Below, piece by piece: positions 26,253-34,219 of a stretch of 64,000 nt of DNA. The DNA lies in NCBI GenBank assembly GCA_030645495.1, contig JAUSLV010000011.1, positions 186,001 to 250,000 of the forward strand. The letters run 5' to 3'. This DNA comes from Actinomycetota bacterium (lineage in GTDB: Bacteria > Actinomycetota > Acidimicrobiia > Acidimicrobiales > Ilumatobacteraceae). Numbering within the stretch: position 1 is the stretch's first letter; each line of letters begins with the position of its first letter. Both the position numbers and the translations under genes were made by a program. The notes beneath the pieces were generated by a model. It was given only the letters and a program-made list of their open reading frames with translations. It did not search any database and was not told the DNA's origin.

Positions 26253-27850
26253 CACATCCGGAACACGCCGTAGCCGCGTGTGCCCTCGATCGGTTGGTTG
26301 TCGATCACGCTGAGGCACATGCCCAACACGGTGCGCGTGTCACGTGGGTCGATGATCCCGTCGTCGTACACCTTGCCGCTCATGAACATCGCCAGCGATT
26401 CACGTTCGATCTGTTCCTCCACGAGCAGGCGCAGCGACGCGTCGGCCTCTTCGTCGAACTGCTTGCCCATGCTGGCCGCCGATTCGCGAGCGACGATGCT
26501 CATCACGCCGGCCAACTGCGCCGGCCCCATCACCGCGCTCTTCGCGTTGGGCCAGGCGAACAGGAAGCGCGGGCCGAACGCCCGCCCGCACATGCCGTAG
26601 TTGCCGGCGCCGTATGAGGCGGCCATGTTGATCGTGAGGTGCGGCACGTGGCTGTTGGAGACCGCGTTGATCATCTTCGAGCCGTCCTTGATGATGCCGC
26701 GCTGCTCGAACTCCTTGCCCACCATGTAGCCGGTGGTGTTCTGCAAGAACACGAGCGGGGTGTCGATCTGGTTGGCGAGCTGGATGAACTGCGCCGCCTT
26801 CTCGCTCTCCTCGCTGAACAGCACACCGTGGTGGTTGGCGAGGATGCCGATCGGATAGCCGTGCAGTTCGGCGAAGCCGGTGACGAGCGACGTGCCGTAC
26901 AGCGGCTTGAACTCGTCGAAGTCGCTGTCGTCGACCACCCTCGCGATCACGTCACGCGGGTCGAACGGCACCTTCGGGTCGGCGCTGGGGATGCCCAGCA
27001 GCTGGTCGGGGTCATACTTCGGTGGGCGCCCAAGCCCACGCGGCCCTGGCCCGCGCTTGCGCTGGTTCAGCCGCTTCACCACTTGCCGGCCGAGCCGGAT
27101 GGCGTCCATCTCGTCGAGCGCGAAATAGTCGGCCAGGCCACTCACGCGAGCGTGCATCTCCGCGCCGCCCAGGCTCTCGTCGTCGCTGTCCTCGCCGGTG
27201 GCCATCTTCACCAACGGCGGGCCGCCGAGGAACACCTTCGAGCGCTCCTTGATCATCACCACGTAGTCGCTCATGCCGGGCACGTAGGCGCCGCCGGCGG
27301 TGGAGTTGCCGAACACGATCGAGATCTGCGGGATGCCCGCGGCCGACGCGTTGGTGATGTTGCGGAAGCTGGCGCCACCGGGAATGAAGATCTCGCTCTG
27401 GGTGGGCAGGTCGGCGCCGCCGGATTCGGTGAGCCCGATGACGGGCAGCCGGTTCTCGCGGGCGATCTCGGCGACGCGCAACCCCTTCTTCAGCGTGTAG
27501 GGGTTGCTGGCCCCGCCGCGCATCGTCGGGTCGCTGCCGGAGATGATGCACTCGACGCCCTCCACCACCCCGATACCGCCCACATTGCCGGCGCCGACGG
27601 GGAAGGTGCTGCCGTAGGCGGCGAGCGGCGACAGTTCGAGGAACGGCGAGTCGGGGTCGAGCAGTGCCTCGATGCGCTCGCGGATCAGCATCTTGCCGCG
27701 CTGGCGATGGCGGGCGACGTACTTCTCGCCCCCGCCCATGTTCACCTTCGCCAGTTGCTCCTGGTGGGCGGCGAGTTGCACTTCCAGCGAGGCGCGGTTG
27801 GCCTGGTACGCCTCGCTGCGCTCGTCGATGCGGTCGGGTAACACCGGCAC
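26252..27850 (-). CDS. Acyl-CoA carboxylase carboxyltransferase subunit (MCC-beta/AtuC-like)
   Basis: Beta subunit that transfers the carboxyl group from biotin to the acyl-CoA. The 532-residue length, the N-terminal KYVARHRQRGKMLIRERIEA region and the RGGASNPYTLKKGLRVAEIA segment are MCC/geranyl-CoA carboxylase-like rather than propionyl-CoA carboxylase-like. The second half shows GFAELHGYPIGILANHHGVLFSE, FLQNTTGYMVGKEFE and INMAASYGAGNYGMCGRAF. Starts with GTG; its first base is 1 bp past the hydratase stop. Together with the biotin subunit and AtuA-like protein it forms a catabolic module. Confidence 0.93.
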   Translation of the reverse strand: MPVLPDRIDERSEAYQANRASLEVQLAAHQEQLAKVNMGGGEKYVARHRQRGKMLIRERIEALLDPDSPFLELSPLAAYGSTFPVGAGNVGGIGVVEGVECIISGSDPTMRGGASNPYTLKKGLRVAEIARENRLPVIGLTESGGADLPTQSEIFIPGGASFRNITNASAAGIPQISIVFGNSTAGGAYVPGMSDYVVMIKERSKVFLGGPPLVKMATGEDSDDESLGGAEMHARVSGLADYFALDEMDAIRLGRQVVKRLNQRKRGPGPRGLGRPPKYDPDQLLGIPSADPKVPFDPRDVIARVVDDSDFDEFKPLYGTSLVTGFAELHGYPIGILANHHGVLFSEESEKAAQFIQLANQIDTPLVFLQNTTGYMVGKEFEQRGIIKDGSKMINAVSNSHVPHLTINMAASYGAGNYGMCGRAFGPRFLFAWPNAKSAVMGPAQLAGVMSIVARESAASMGKQFDEEADASLRLLVEEQIERESLAMFMSGKVYDDGIIDPRDTRTVLGMCLSVIDNQPIEGTRGYGVFRM

Positions 27851-27851
27851 G

Positions 27852-28643
27852 TCAGCCTCCCAGGCCTTGCTGCACAGCGGCCCACGAGGGAGGGCGCTTC
27901 TCGATGAATGCCGTCATGCCCTCGGCGGCCTCGGCCGAGCCGAACAGCGCCTCGCTGAGCGCCTGCATCTCGGCCATGTTCGGCGCTGCCTGGCGCAGCA
28001 CCCGCTTGGTGGCGGCGACGGCGCCGGGCGCACCGGCCAACACACCCTGCACCAACGCCGTCACCGTGGCGCGCACGTCGTCAGTGACGTGGGTGACCAA
28101 GCCCATGTCGCGCGCCGCGTCGGCGTCGAACGTCTCGCCGGTGAGGAATGGTGCGGCCAGCTTGCTCCACGAGCAGCGGGCGAGGATCGGCACGCTGATC
28201 ATCGCCGGGGCCACGCCGATGCGCACTTCGGTGAACGCGAAGTTGACCCGACGGTTCACCACCACCAGGTCGCAGGCGGCCATGATGCCGATGCCGCCGG
28301 CGCGTACCGCACCATCGACCGCAGCGATCGTGGGTGCCGCGCACGAGGCCAGGCGCTCCATCGCGTTCGCCATGGGGGCGTTGCTCCCAGAACCGTTGCT
28401 GCCGGCTCCTGCGCCGCGTTCCTTCAGGTCGGCGCCGGCGCAGAACGACGGTGCGGTGTGCGTGAGCACCACCACCCGCACGTCGGGTTGCTCGGCGCGA
28501 TCGAGGGCGGCGTGCAACTCGGTGACGAGTTGGCGGGAGAGCGCGTTGCGGTTGGCCGGTGAATCGAGCGTGATCGTGGCCACGCCGCCTTCCACCGTGC
28601 AGTGCACGAGTTCGCGCTGCCCCTCGCCCTGCCCGTCAGCCAT
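27852..28643 (-). CDS. Enoyl-CoA hydratase/isomerase family protein (AtuE/LiuC-like)
   Basis: Crotonase-fold protein of 263 residues, first gene of the carboxylase operon. It would hydrate the carboxylated enoyl-CoA (isohexenyl-glutaconyl- or methylglutaconyl-CoA). The oxyanion-hole segment SFCAGADLKE is intact. The segment VRAGGIGIMAACDLVV lacks the glutamate usually found after the glycine run, while the second glutamate site (FTEVRIGVAP) is kept. A Gly/Ser-rich insertion follows the ADLKE loop. ATG 28643 lies 7 nt after a TACAGT box. The frame stays open upstream only because of base composition. Confidence 0.88.
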   Translation of the reverse strand: MADGQGEGQRELVHCTVEGGVATITLDSPANRNALSRQLVTELHAALDRAEQPDVRVVVLTHTAPSFCAGADLKERGAGAGSNGSGSNAPMANAMERLASCAAPTIAAVDGAVRAGGIGIMAACDLVVVNRRVNFAFTEVRIGVAPAMISVPILARCSWSKLAAPFLTGETFDADAARDMGLVTHVTDDVRATVTALVQGVLAGAPGAVAATKRVLRQAAPNMAEMQALSEALFGSAEAAEGMTAFIEKRPPSWAAVQQGLGG

Positions 28644-28650
28644 GTGGCCG

Positions 28651-28656
28651 ACTGTA
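28651..28656 (-). promoter_or_regulatory. Leaderless-type -10 box (TACAGT) of the hydratase-carboxylase-atuA operon
   Basis: TACAGT on the minus strand ends 7 nt before the hydratase ATG. It is the only promoter-like site ahead of the four coupled genes. Confidence 0.55.
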
Positions 28657-28678
28657 GACCCCGGCACCTGCGCAGCGC

Positions 28679-30577
28679 TCAGGCGGAGGGTGCGGTTGGC
28701 TCGGCGGTGATCTCGCGCAGGAAGGCTTCGGCCTCGGCGCGCTCGCGGGTGCGCTTCATCGGCGGCAGCGCCTTCACGATGTCCCAGCGGTAGTTCGCCT
28801 TGCCCAGCCGGGGGTCCATCACCGCCACCACGCCACGATCGTGAGCGGTGCGGATCAGGCGGCCGGTGGCCTGCGCCAGCAGCATCGAGGCACGCGGCAG
28901 GTCGATCTGCCCGAATGCCGCGGCACCCAACTGCTCGCGACGGGCCGACAGCAGCGGGTCGTCGGGGCGGGGGAACGGGATGCGGTCGATCACCACCAGG
29001 CTGAGCGTGCGGCCGGGGATGTCGACGCCTTGGAAGAAGCCGGCGGTGGCGAACAGGCACGACTGCTCGTCCTCGCTGAAGGCCCTCACCAGTGCGGTCT
29101 TGGGCAGGTCGCGCTGGGTCATGATCGGCACGGTGACTCGCGAGCGAACGGCCTCGGCCGCGGCATCCATCGCCTTCCAGCTGGTGAACAGCGCCAAGGT
29201 GCGCCCGCCGGCAGCGGTGATCAGCGCGGCCAGTTCGTCGTGCACTGCCGCGGCGTACTGCGGCGAGTTGGGGCTGGGCATGTGCAGCGCGCAGTACAGC
29301 AGCGAGTTGTGCTCGTAGTCGAACGGGCTGCCCACGTCGATCTCGTCGTACTCGCCGGCCGGCAGCCCCACGCGGACACCGAGCGACGAGGGGATGGTGG
29401 CGCTGCACAGCACGGCGGTGCGCTGCGACCAGATGCCGTTGGCCAGCACGTCGCCCACCTCCAACGGTGCGATCTCCAGGCGCGGGTAGTCGGGGCCGCC
29501 GCTCACGAACGACACGTACCCGTCCTGGCCCTTGATCGCGATGTCGATCGCTTCCTGCAGGCGGGTGGCCAGCTGTTGGCCGCGGATCTTGCGTGCCTTC
29601 GCGTCGTCGACATCGGTCTCGATGGCACGCAACGCGTGCTGCGCCTTCTCGATCCGGCCGCGCACGTCGATCAGCATGTCCTGGATCGCGTCGGGGTACG
29701 GGCTCGACAGCCGTTGGCCCAGGTACGGCACCAGCGCGTCGCGCACTCGTGTGGAGGCTTCGGCGAGCGGGCTGACGACTGCCGGGTCGTCGAGGATCCG
29801 CTTCAGCGACGCGGTGAGCGTGGTGAACCGGCCGCCGGCGACCTGCACGCCGACGGTGTCGCTCATGATGTCTTCCAGCTGGTGCGCCTCGTCCATCACC
29901 ACCAGGTCGTGCTCGGGCAGGATCATCCCGCCGCTGCCCACGTGCAACCCGTAGAGGTGCATGTTCACCACGATCACGTCGGCCGCCGCCGCACGCTGGC
30001 GGGCGAGCTCGGCGAAGCACACGCTGCCCATCGGGCAACGGTTGGCGCCGGGGCATTCGTCGCTGCCCACGCTGACCGCCTGCCAGGCGCGGTCGCTGGG
30101 CGCCCACGTGAGCGCGGCCTGGTCGCCGGTGTCGGTGTCGCCCGACCACGCCACCAACCGGTTGATCTCCACCTTGGTGGTGGCGGCGAACTCCTCCAGC
30201 TCGAGCTGGCCCGACTCCTTGTTCTGCACCTCGCGCACACGCTGCATGCAGATGTAGTTGCTGCGGCCTTTCAACACCGCCCAGTCGAACGGCACGTCGA
30301 GGTGCTGTTGCAGGAACGGCAGGTCCTTGGCCGCCAACTGGTCTTGCAGCGCCTTGGTGGCCGTTGCCACCACGACCGTCTTGCCGGCCAGCACCGACGG
30401 CACCAGGTAGCCGATCGTCTTGCCCGTGCCCGTGCCGGCCGCCACGACGAGGTGACGCCCCGTCTCCACTGCCTTCGCGACCGCGATCGCCATCTCGCGC
30501 TGGCCCGGCCGGTCTTCTGCGGCCGGCAGGGCGCCCGTGACCCGCGCCAGCGCGGCGGCGACGTCGTCAGCGCTCAC
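28679..30577 (-). CDS. dinG: DinG/XPD-type ATP-dependent DNA helicase
   Basis: Superfamily 2 iron-sulfur helicase acting in DNA repair. The 632-residue protein has Walker A AAGTGTGKT near residues 46-54. Four cysteines follow in the usual place for a 4Fe-4S cluster (one in SNYICMQR, three in CPGANRCPMGSVC). The DEAH box is VVMDEAHQLEDIM. Late motifs include LALFTSWKAMD, CLFATAGFFQGVDIPG and ATGRLIRTAHDRG. Start is GTG 30577. No exonuclease domain is present, as in most actinobacterial DinG. It stands alone, with a hairpin-rich 268-bp region upstream. Confidence 0.92.
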   Translation of the reverse strand: MSADDVAAALARVTGALPAAEDRPGQREMAIAVAKAVETGRHLVVAAGTGTGKTIGYLVPSVLAGKTVVVATATKALQDQLAAKDLPFLQQHLDVPFDWAVLKGRSNYICMQRVREVQNKESGQLELEEFAATTKVEINRLVAWSGDTDTGDQAALTWAPSDRAWQAVSVGSDECPGANRCPMGSVCFAELARQRAAAADVIVVNMHLYGLHVGSGGMILPEHDLVVMDEAHQLEDIMSDTVGVQVAGGRFTTLTASLKRILDDPAVVSPLAEASTRVRDALVPYLGQRLSSPYPDAIQDMLIDVRGRIEKAQHALRAIETDVDDAKARKIRGQQLATRLQEAIDIAIKGQDGYVSFVSGGPDYPRLEIAPLEVGDVLANGIWSQRTAVLCSATIPSSLGVRVGLPAGEYDEIDVGSPFDYEHNSLLYCALHMPSPNSPQYAAAVHDELAALITAAGGRTLALFTSWKAMDAAAEAVRSRVTVPIMTQRDLPKTALVRAFSEDEQSCLFATAGFFQGVDIPGRTLSLVVIDRIPFPRPDDPLLSARREQLGAAAFGQIDLPRASMLLAQATGRLIRTAHDRGVVAVMDPRLGKANYRWDIVKALPPMKRTRERAEAEAFLREITAEPTAPSA

Positions 30578-30715
30578 GGCGACCGAAGAACGGCGCCGTG
30601 GCCGTTGGGAAGGGGCCGCTGGGAGGGATCACTCGCTCAACCTACCGGCGGTCATGTGCGCCGTGCGGGACACGTCGACCGGCTGGTGCGCCCGCCGGTG
30701 TTGTGTTTTCGGGAT

Positions 30716-30756
30716 CGACAACAACAGTTGCCGGGGCGACAACTGGGGGTTGTCGC
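30716..30756. promoter_or_regulatory. Overlapping hairpins built from CGACAAC units
   Basis: GCGACAAC (30736-30743), loop TGGGG and GTTGTCGC (30749-30756) form a perfect 8-bp stem. The left arm can instead pair with the preceding CAGTTG (30725-30730 with 30740-30745), so the two stems exclude each other. CGACAAC also occurs directly at about 30716. It lies in the divergent gap between the dinG-like gene and a membrane-protein gene. It could be a dyad operator or an attenuator-like leader. The rest of the 268-bp gap shows nothing else I can name. Confidence 0.45.
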
Positions 30757-30845
30757 TGCAGAAAACAGACACGGCGGCGTGGCACTGGCACGCGGCCGCG
30801 CCTGGCGTGGCGAAGCCAAATGGGCACCACACGTGACAAAGCGGG

Positions 30846-31250
30846 TTGGTGCTCTTTGTGTTGTTCCTGGCGCTCGGCGTGCTGGTACCCGTGCTCCGTC
30901 ACCCTCGGCGCTGGAGAATTCTCGCGCTCTGCGCCTGGTGCTCGTGGGTTGGCCTGCTGGTACTGGGAGTCGGGTGGTTGGTGATGCTCGAGTTCCTCGA
31001 TTGGGGCAGCTGCGGCGAGGAGGGTTCGAACTACGGAACGCTTGGCTGGTCCGTGCTGCCGCCAGGCCCGACGTGCACCTGGACCGTCGAGGCCAATGGC
31101 TTCGACAAGGTGCAAGGCCCGTCGCCGGTCATGTCGGTGTGGTTGATCACGCTCATCGTGTTGGGCATCGTCGCACGGCGACTTGCTCTTGCATCGCGGA
31201 CTGAGCGCGAGCAGCGTCCGAATGAGGTGACCACGGCCGACCAGTGCTGA
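30846..31250 (+). CDS. Small membrane protein of unknown function
   Basis: I do not recognise a family. The 134-residue product has two hydrophobic segments near the N-terminus (about 2-17 and 27-48), a hydrophilic loop of about 45 residues with two Cys (SCGEEG and PTCTW), and a third hydrophobic segment (about 95-110) ending in a charged tail. The loop is probably extracytoplasmic and may hold a disulfide. Possible starts are TTG 30846 or GTG 30849, with a GCGGG purine stretch just upstream. It is convergent with uppS. Confidence 0.5.
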   Translation: MVLFVLFLALGVLVPVLRHPRRWRILALCAWCSWVGLLVLGVGWLVMLEFLDWGSCGEEGSNYGTLGWSVLPPGPTCTWTVEANGFDKVQGPSPVMSVWLITLIVLGIVARRLALASRTEREQRPNEVTTADQC

Positions 31251-31273
31251 TCCGGCCAGCCCACTGGCGATGG

Positions 31274-31954
31274 CTACCGCACCAGCAGCAGGGCGGCGTC
31301 GAGTTCGGCGGCGTCGAACTCGGGCCACGGCTTCTCGGTGAAGTACACCTCGCTGCCGGCGCTCTGCCACAGCATGAAGTTGGAGATGCGCAGCTCGCCC
31401 GAGGTGCGCACTAGCACGTCGACCCTCGGCAGTTCGGGCAGGTACAGGTTGCGCTCGATCGCGGCCTCGTCGACCGGACCCTGCTGGGCGGCACGTTGTG
31501 CAGCGTGCACCAACTCCGCGTGGCTGCCGTAGTCGAACGCCACGGTGAGCACCATGCCAGTGTTGCCGGCGGTGTCGCGAATGGCCTTGCGGATCGCCCG
31601 CTGCACGTACTTGGGTGTGCGCGCCTCGGGGCTGTCGAACGGGCGACCCATCCATTGGATTCGCACGTTCAGCTCATTCAGCTCGGCCACTCGGCCGAAC
31701 AGCTTCTTGTGTAATCCGAGGATGTGGCGCACCTCGCCGCGCGGGCGCACCCAGTTCTCGGTGGAGAACCCGAACACCGTCAGCCAGCCGACGTTGCGCT
31801 TCACCGCGACACGCACGAGGCGGGCCAGGTTCTCTTCACCCTCTGTGTGCCCCTCGGTGCGCGGCAGGTTGCGGCGGTTCGCCCAGCGGCCGTTGCCGTC
31901 CATGATGCACGCCACGTGCACCATGCGTGACGGGGCGACGGGCTGGCTGGGCAC
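31274..31954 (-). CDS. uppS: Isoprenyl diphosphate synthase UppS (cis-prenyltransferase, catalytic subunit)
   Basis: cis-Prenyltransferase making the polyprenyl diphosphate used as wall-precursor carrier. The catalytic motif CIMDGNGRWA (Asp19), FGFSTENW, the VAFDYGSHAEL strand and VRTSGELRISNFMLWQ (isopentenyl diphosphate site) are intact. The protein ends at ELDAALLLVR, just before the segment where family members carry the Arg-Arg-Phe-Gly-Gly tail. The codons after the stop do not encode that tail either, so it is absent rather than frameshifted. GTG 31954 was chosen because TAGGGT lies 7 nt upstream and overlaps the alternative GTG at 31963. Divergent from a UppS-like pseudo-subunit. Confidence 0.94.
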   Translation of the reverse strand: MPSQPVAPSRMVHVACIMDGNGRWANRRNLPRTEGHTEGEENLARLVRVAVKRNVGWLTVFGFSTENWVRPRGEVRHILGLHKKLFGRVAELNELNVRIQWMGRPFDSPEARTPKYVQRAIRKAIRDTAGNTGMVLTVAFDYGSHAELVHAAQRAAQQGPVDEAAIERNLYLPELPRVDVLVRTSGELRISNFMLWQSAGSEVYFTEKPWPEFDAAELDAALLLVR

Positions 31955-31961
31955 GGTCGCC

Positions 31962-31967
31962 ACCCTA
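31962..31967 (-). promoter_or_regulatory. Leaderless-type -10 box (TAGGGT) of uppS
   Basis: TAGGGT on the minus strand ends 7 nt before GTG 31954. It overlaps the alternative GTG start at 31963, so if it is the promoter the protein must begin at 31954. Confidence 0.5.
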
Positions 31968-32004
31968 CTGGCCGGGCGTGCAACGAATCGGGTGCTCCGC
32001 GTGG

Positions 32005-32010
32005 GACAAT
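32005..32010 (+). promoter_or_regulatory. Leaderless-type -10 box (GACAAT) of the UppS-like partner
   Basis: GACAAT ends 6 nt before ATG 32017. With the opposite TAGGGT it forms a 62-bp bidirectional promoter serving uppS and its paralog. Confidence 0.4.
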
Positions 32011-32016
32011 GAGCGG

Positions 32017-32562
32017 ATGAGTGTCGAGCCCGCCGATCCGGTGTTGTTGCACCACGTGATCGTGGTGGGCGGCACGCTGGCCGAGTGGGCTGGGCTGTCC
32101 GACGAGCAGTGGAGCACGCGCCTCACCGAGTTGGGCAAGGTGGCCGACCACGTGGGCGCGCGGTGGCTCGTGCTGCGCCCGTACGGACCGTCGGTGGGTC
32201 TGGAGGTGGAACCGACGTTGCCCGAGCGTTCGGCCACGGTGGGCAGTTGCTCGGTCGTCGCTCAGCCCGATGCTGATGGCCGCCGCCGCCTTGCACGGGC
32301 CGCCGGCGCGCTCCAGGCGTCCGGCAGCCAGATCACCGAGGCAACGATCAGCGCGCAGCTGAACGCGCCGGCGACGGTCGACCCCGATCTGGCGGTGGTG
32401 CTGGCGCCGTCGCACCGCATGCCGCCGTCGCTGGTGTGGGAGCTGGCCTACAGCGAGTTGGTGTTCGTCGACACCGAGTGGCAGTACTTCGGCCCGCAGC
32501 AGCTCGACGAGGCGATGGCCTCGTACGCCCACCGGCACCGCCGTTTCGGCGGGGTCGACTGA
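32017..32562 (+). CDS. Degenerate UppS paralog, candidate non-catalytic cis-prenyltransferase subunit
   Basis: A 181-residue protein that I align by eye with UppS along its whole length. Near the N-terminus HHVIVVGGTLAEW occupies the place of the HVA-x4-DGNGRW motif but lacks the catalytic Asp. Near the C-terminus PPSLVWELAYSELVFVDTEW matches the SNFLLWQIAYAELYFTDVLW block of UppS. The end, HRHRRFGGVD, keeps the Arg-X-Gly tail (R176-F177-G178). It is about 45 residues shorter in the middle. A dead subunit that supplies the RXG tail is the arrangement of NgBR/Nus1 with DHDDS/Rer2. Divergent from uppS, 13 bp before recO. The heteromer is an inference. Confidence 0.72.
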   Translation: MSVEPADPVLLHHVIVVGGTLAEWAGLSDEQWSTRLTELGKVADHVGARWLVLRPYGPSVGLEVEPTLPERSATVGSCSVVAQPDADGRRRLARAAGALQASGSQITEATISAQLNAPATVDPDLAVVLAPSHRMPPSLVWELAYSELVFVDTEWQYFGPQQLDEAMASYAHRHRRFGGVD

Positions 32563-32575
32563 CGGCCCGGCGCGC

Positions 32576-33307
32576 ATGGCCAGCCATCTGTACCGCGACA
32601 CCGCGGTGGTGTTGCGCACCTACAAGCTCGGCGAGGCCGACCGCATCATCGTGCTGCTCACCGAGGGCCACGGCAAGGTGCGCGCCGTGGCCAAAGGTGT
32701 GCGCAAGACGAAGTCGAAGTTCGGTGCTCGCCTCGAGCCGATGAGCCATGTGAACCTGCTGCTGTCCCAAGGTCGCGAGCTCGACATCGTCAGCCAGGCC
32801 GAGTCGGTGGAGTCGCTCGCGCCGATGGTGGCCGACCTCGATCACCTCACCTCCGGCATCGCCGTGCTGGAAGCAGCCGACCAGTTGGCGCTGGAGCGCG
32901 AACCGAACCCCGGCCTGTACCGCATGGTCGTGGGAGCGCTCCGCACGATCGCTGAGCGCGGCGGCTCGCTGGTGGTGCCGGCGTTCTACTGGAAGCTGCT
33001 CGCCGCGGAGGGTGTGCGTCCCGAGCTCGACATGTGCGTGCGCTGTGGCGAGCCTGGCCCGCTGGTGGCCTTCGACATGAACCACGGTGGCGCGTTGTGC
33101 CGCACGTGCCGCTCGGGTGCCCCGCTCAGCGAGGATGCCCTGGCGGTGATGCGGATGATTCTCGGCGGCCGGCTGAACGACGCGCTCGCCGTCGCGCCGT
33201 CGCGGGCCACCCACGAAGTGATGACCCACGCGACGCGAGCACTCGAACATCACATCGAACGGCGCTTGCGCACCGTCGCGATGTTCGAACGAGCCGACCT
33301 GGCCTGA
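32576..33307 (+). CDS. recO: DNA repair protein RecO
   Basis: RecF-pathway recombination mediator that binds single-stranded DNA and helps load RecA. The 243-residue protein begins with the OB-fold segment (YRDTAVVLRTYKLGEADRII) and has a basic stretch GVRKTKSKFGARLEP. It carries a four-cysteine zinc site (CVRCGEPGP and CRTCRSG) and a C-terminal helical region with RALEHHIERRL. Start ATG 32576 is 13 bp after the UppS-like partner, probably in one transcript. A uppS-recO neighbourhood is common in actinobacteria. Confidence 0.94.
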   Translation: MASHLYRDTAVVLRTYKLGEADRIIVLLTEGHGKVRAVAKGVRKTKSKFGARLEPMSHVNLLLSQGRELDIVSQAESVESLAPMVADLDHLTSGIAVLEAADQLALEREPNPGLYRMVVGALRTIAERGGSLVVPAFYWKLLAAEGVRPELDMCVRCGEPGPLVAFDMNHGGALCRTCRSGAPLSEDALAVMRMILGGRLNDALAVAPSRATHEVMTHATRALEHHIERRLRTVAMFERADLA

Positions 33308-33333
33308 CCTGATGCGGCCTGGCCGGTTTCGGT

Positions 33334-34083
33334 TCAGCAGTCGCCGTAGAGCGACAACGGCAGGTCGCCGGTCTCCATCGACATGATCGTCACGTCGGCC
33401 GGGTCTGGTGTGTTGTTGATGTAGTTGCCCGAGCTGTCCACCTCGGTGAACTGCAGGCCGATGGACAACAGCACCACTTGGATGCCGTCCACCTCGCCGT
33501 ATCCGACCGTGTAGCAGCCGCCCTCGGAGACCGTCATGCCAGGAAGAGCGCTCCAACTGGTGCCGAGCGAGGCACCCGACTCGGAGGAGAGCGTGGCCGC
33601 TGCATCGTCGGTGTACCGCCACCCGGTGAAGCTCAAGGCGCCAGCGCTGGAGCCTCCGAAGACCATGCACAGAGTGTTCGCCCAGCACACGGTGCGGCTG
33701 AACGGGGCGATGAACTCGTACTCACCATCGACCGAGTCGTACATGCCGGCAATGGCAGAGGGCACCGGGTATTCGTCGGTGAGGTCGCTCTCGGGGAAGC
33801 CCAGCAACGTCTCGAAGTCGTCGTAGACGTCGGTGACGTCGTCGCCGAAGTCGTGCGCACCAACGCCGTCGGAACGCAACAGCAACGCGTCGACCGGCGG
33901 GATCGTGGTGGACGTGGACGTCGTGGAGGACACCGACGTGTCGCCCGTGGCCGTGTCGGGCACCGAGGTGTCGGGCGCCGAGGTGTCGGGCGTTCCACCG
34001 GAGTTGGACGTGGTGCTGCTGCAACCGACGACGGCGACGAGCACGAGCGCGGCGAGCCCGCCGAGGGTGCGGTGACGGTTCAT
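33334..34083 (-). CDS. Lipoprotein of unknown function
   Basis: Secreted lipoprotein: signal peptide MNRHRTLGGLAALVLVAVV followed by lipobox Cys (VGCSS). A Thr/Ser/Asp/Pro-rich linker with repeated Asp-Thr-Ser units runs to about residue 62. The remaining 185 residues form an acidic domain with several Cys (TVCWANTLC, GGCYTVGYG and a terminal Cys) that could form disulfides. No family was recognised. It is transcribed away from glyS and converges on recO, with only 26 bp between stops. Confidence 0.75.
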   Translation of the reverse strand: MNRHRTLGGLAALVLVAVVGCSSTTSNSGGTPDTSAPDTSVPDTATGDTSVSSTTSTSTTIPPVDALLLRSDGVGAHDFGDDVTDVYDDFETLLGFPESDLTDEYPVPSAIAGMYDSVDGEYEFIAPFSRTVCWANTLCMVFGGSSAGALSFTGWRYTDDAAATLSSESGASLGTSWSALPGMTVSEGGCYTVGYGEVDGIQVVLLSIGLQFTEVDSSGNYINNTPDPADVTIMSMETGDLPLSLYGDC

Positions 34084-34134
34084 GAGAGCGGGTGGTCCCT
34101 TCTGCGGCCGGCGCGTTGCCGGGCCATTGCTGGA

Positions 34135-34148
34135 TCGAGAGGTCTCGA
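34135..34148. promoter_or_regulatory. Perfect palindrome TCGAGA-GG-TCTCGA
   Basis: A 14-bp dyad in the divergent region between the lipoprotein gene and glyS, about 50 bp upstream of the lipoprotein start and 72 bp upstream of glyS. A regulator operator is possible; no T-box leader is visible for glyS. Confidence 0.3.
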
Positions 34149-34219
34149 CCTGCTCATCCTGTCACTTTTCGGGAATCCGTTCGCGGTCACTCTCGGTGGC
34201 CCCGTAGCCTTGCAGGGCT

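Noticed and set aside
34084-34219. T-box riboswitch upstream of glyS
   Set aside because: The 136-bp region has no T-box consensus bulge, specifier hairpin or terminator/antiterminator pair.
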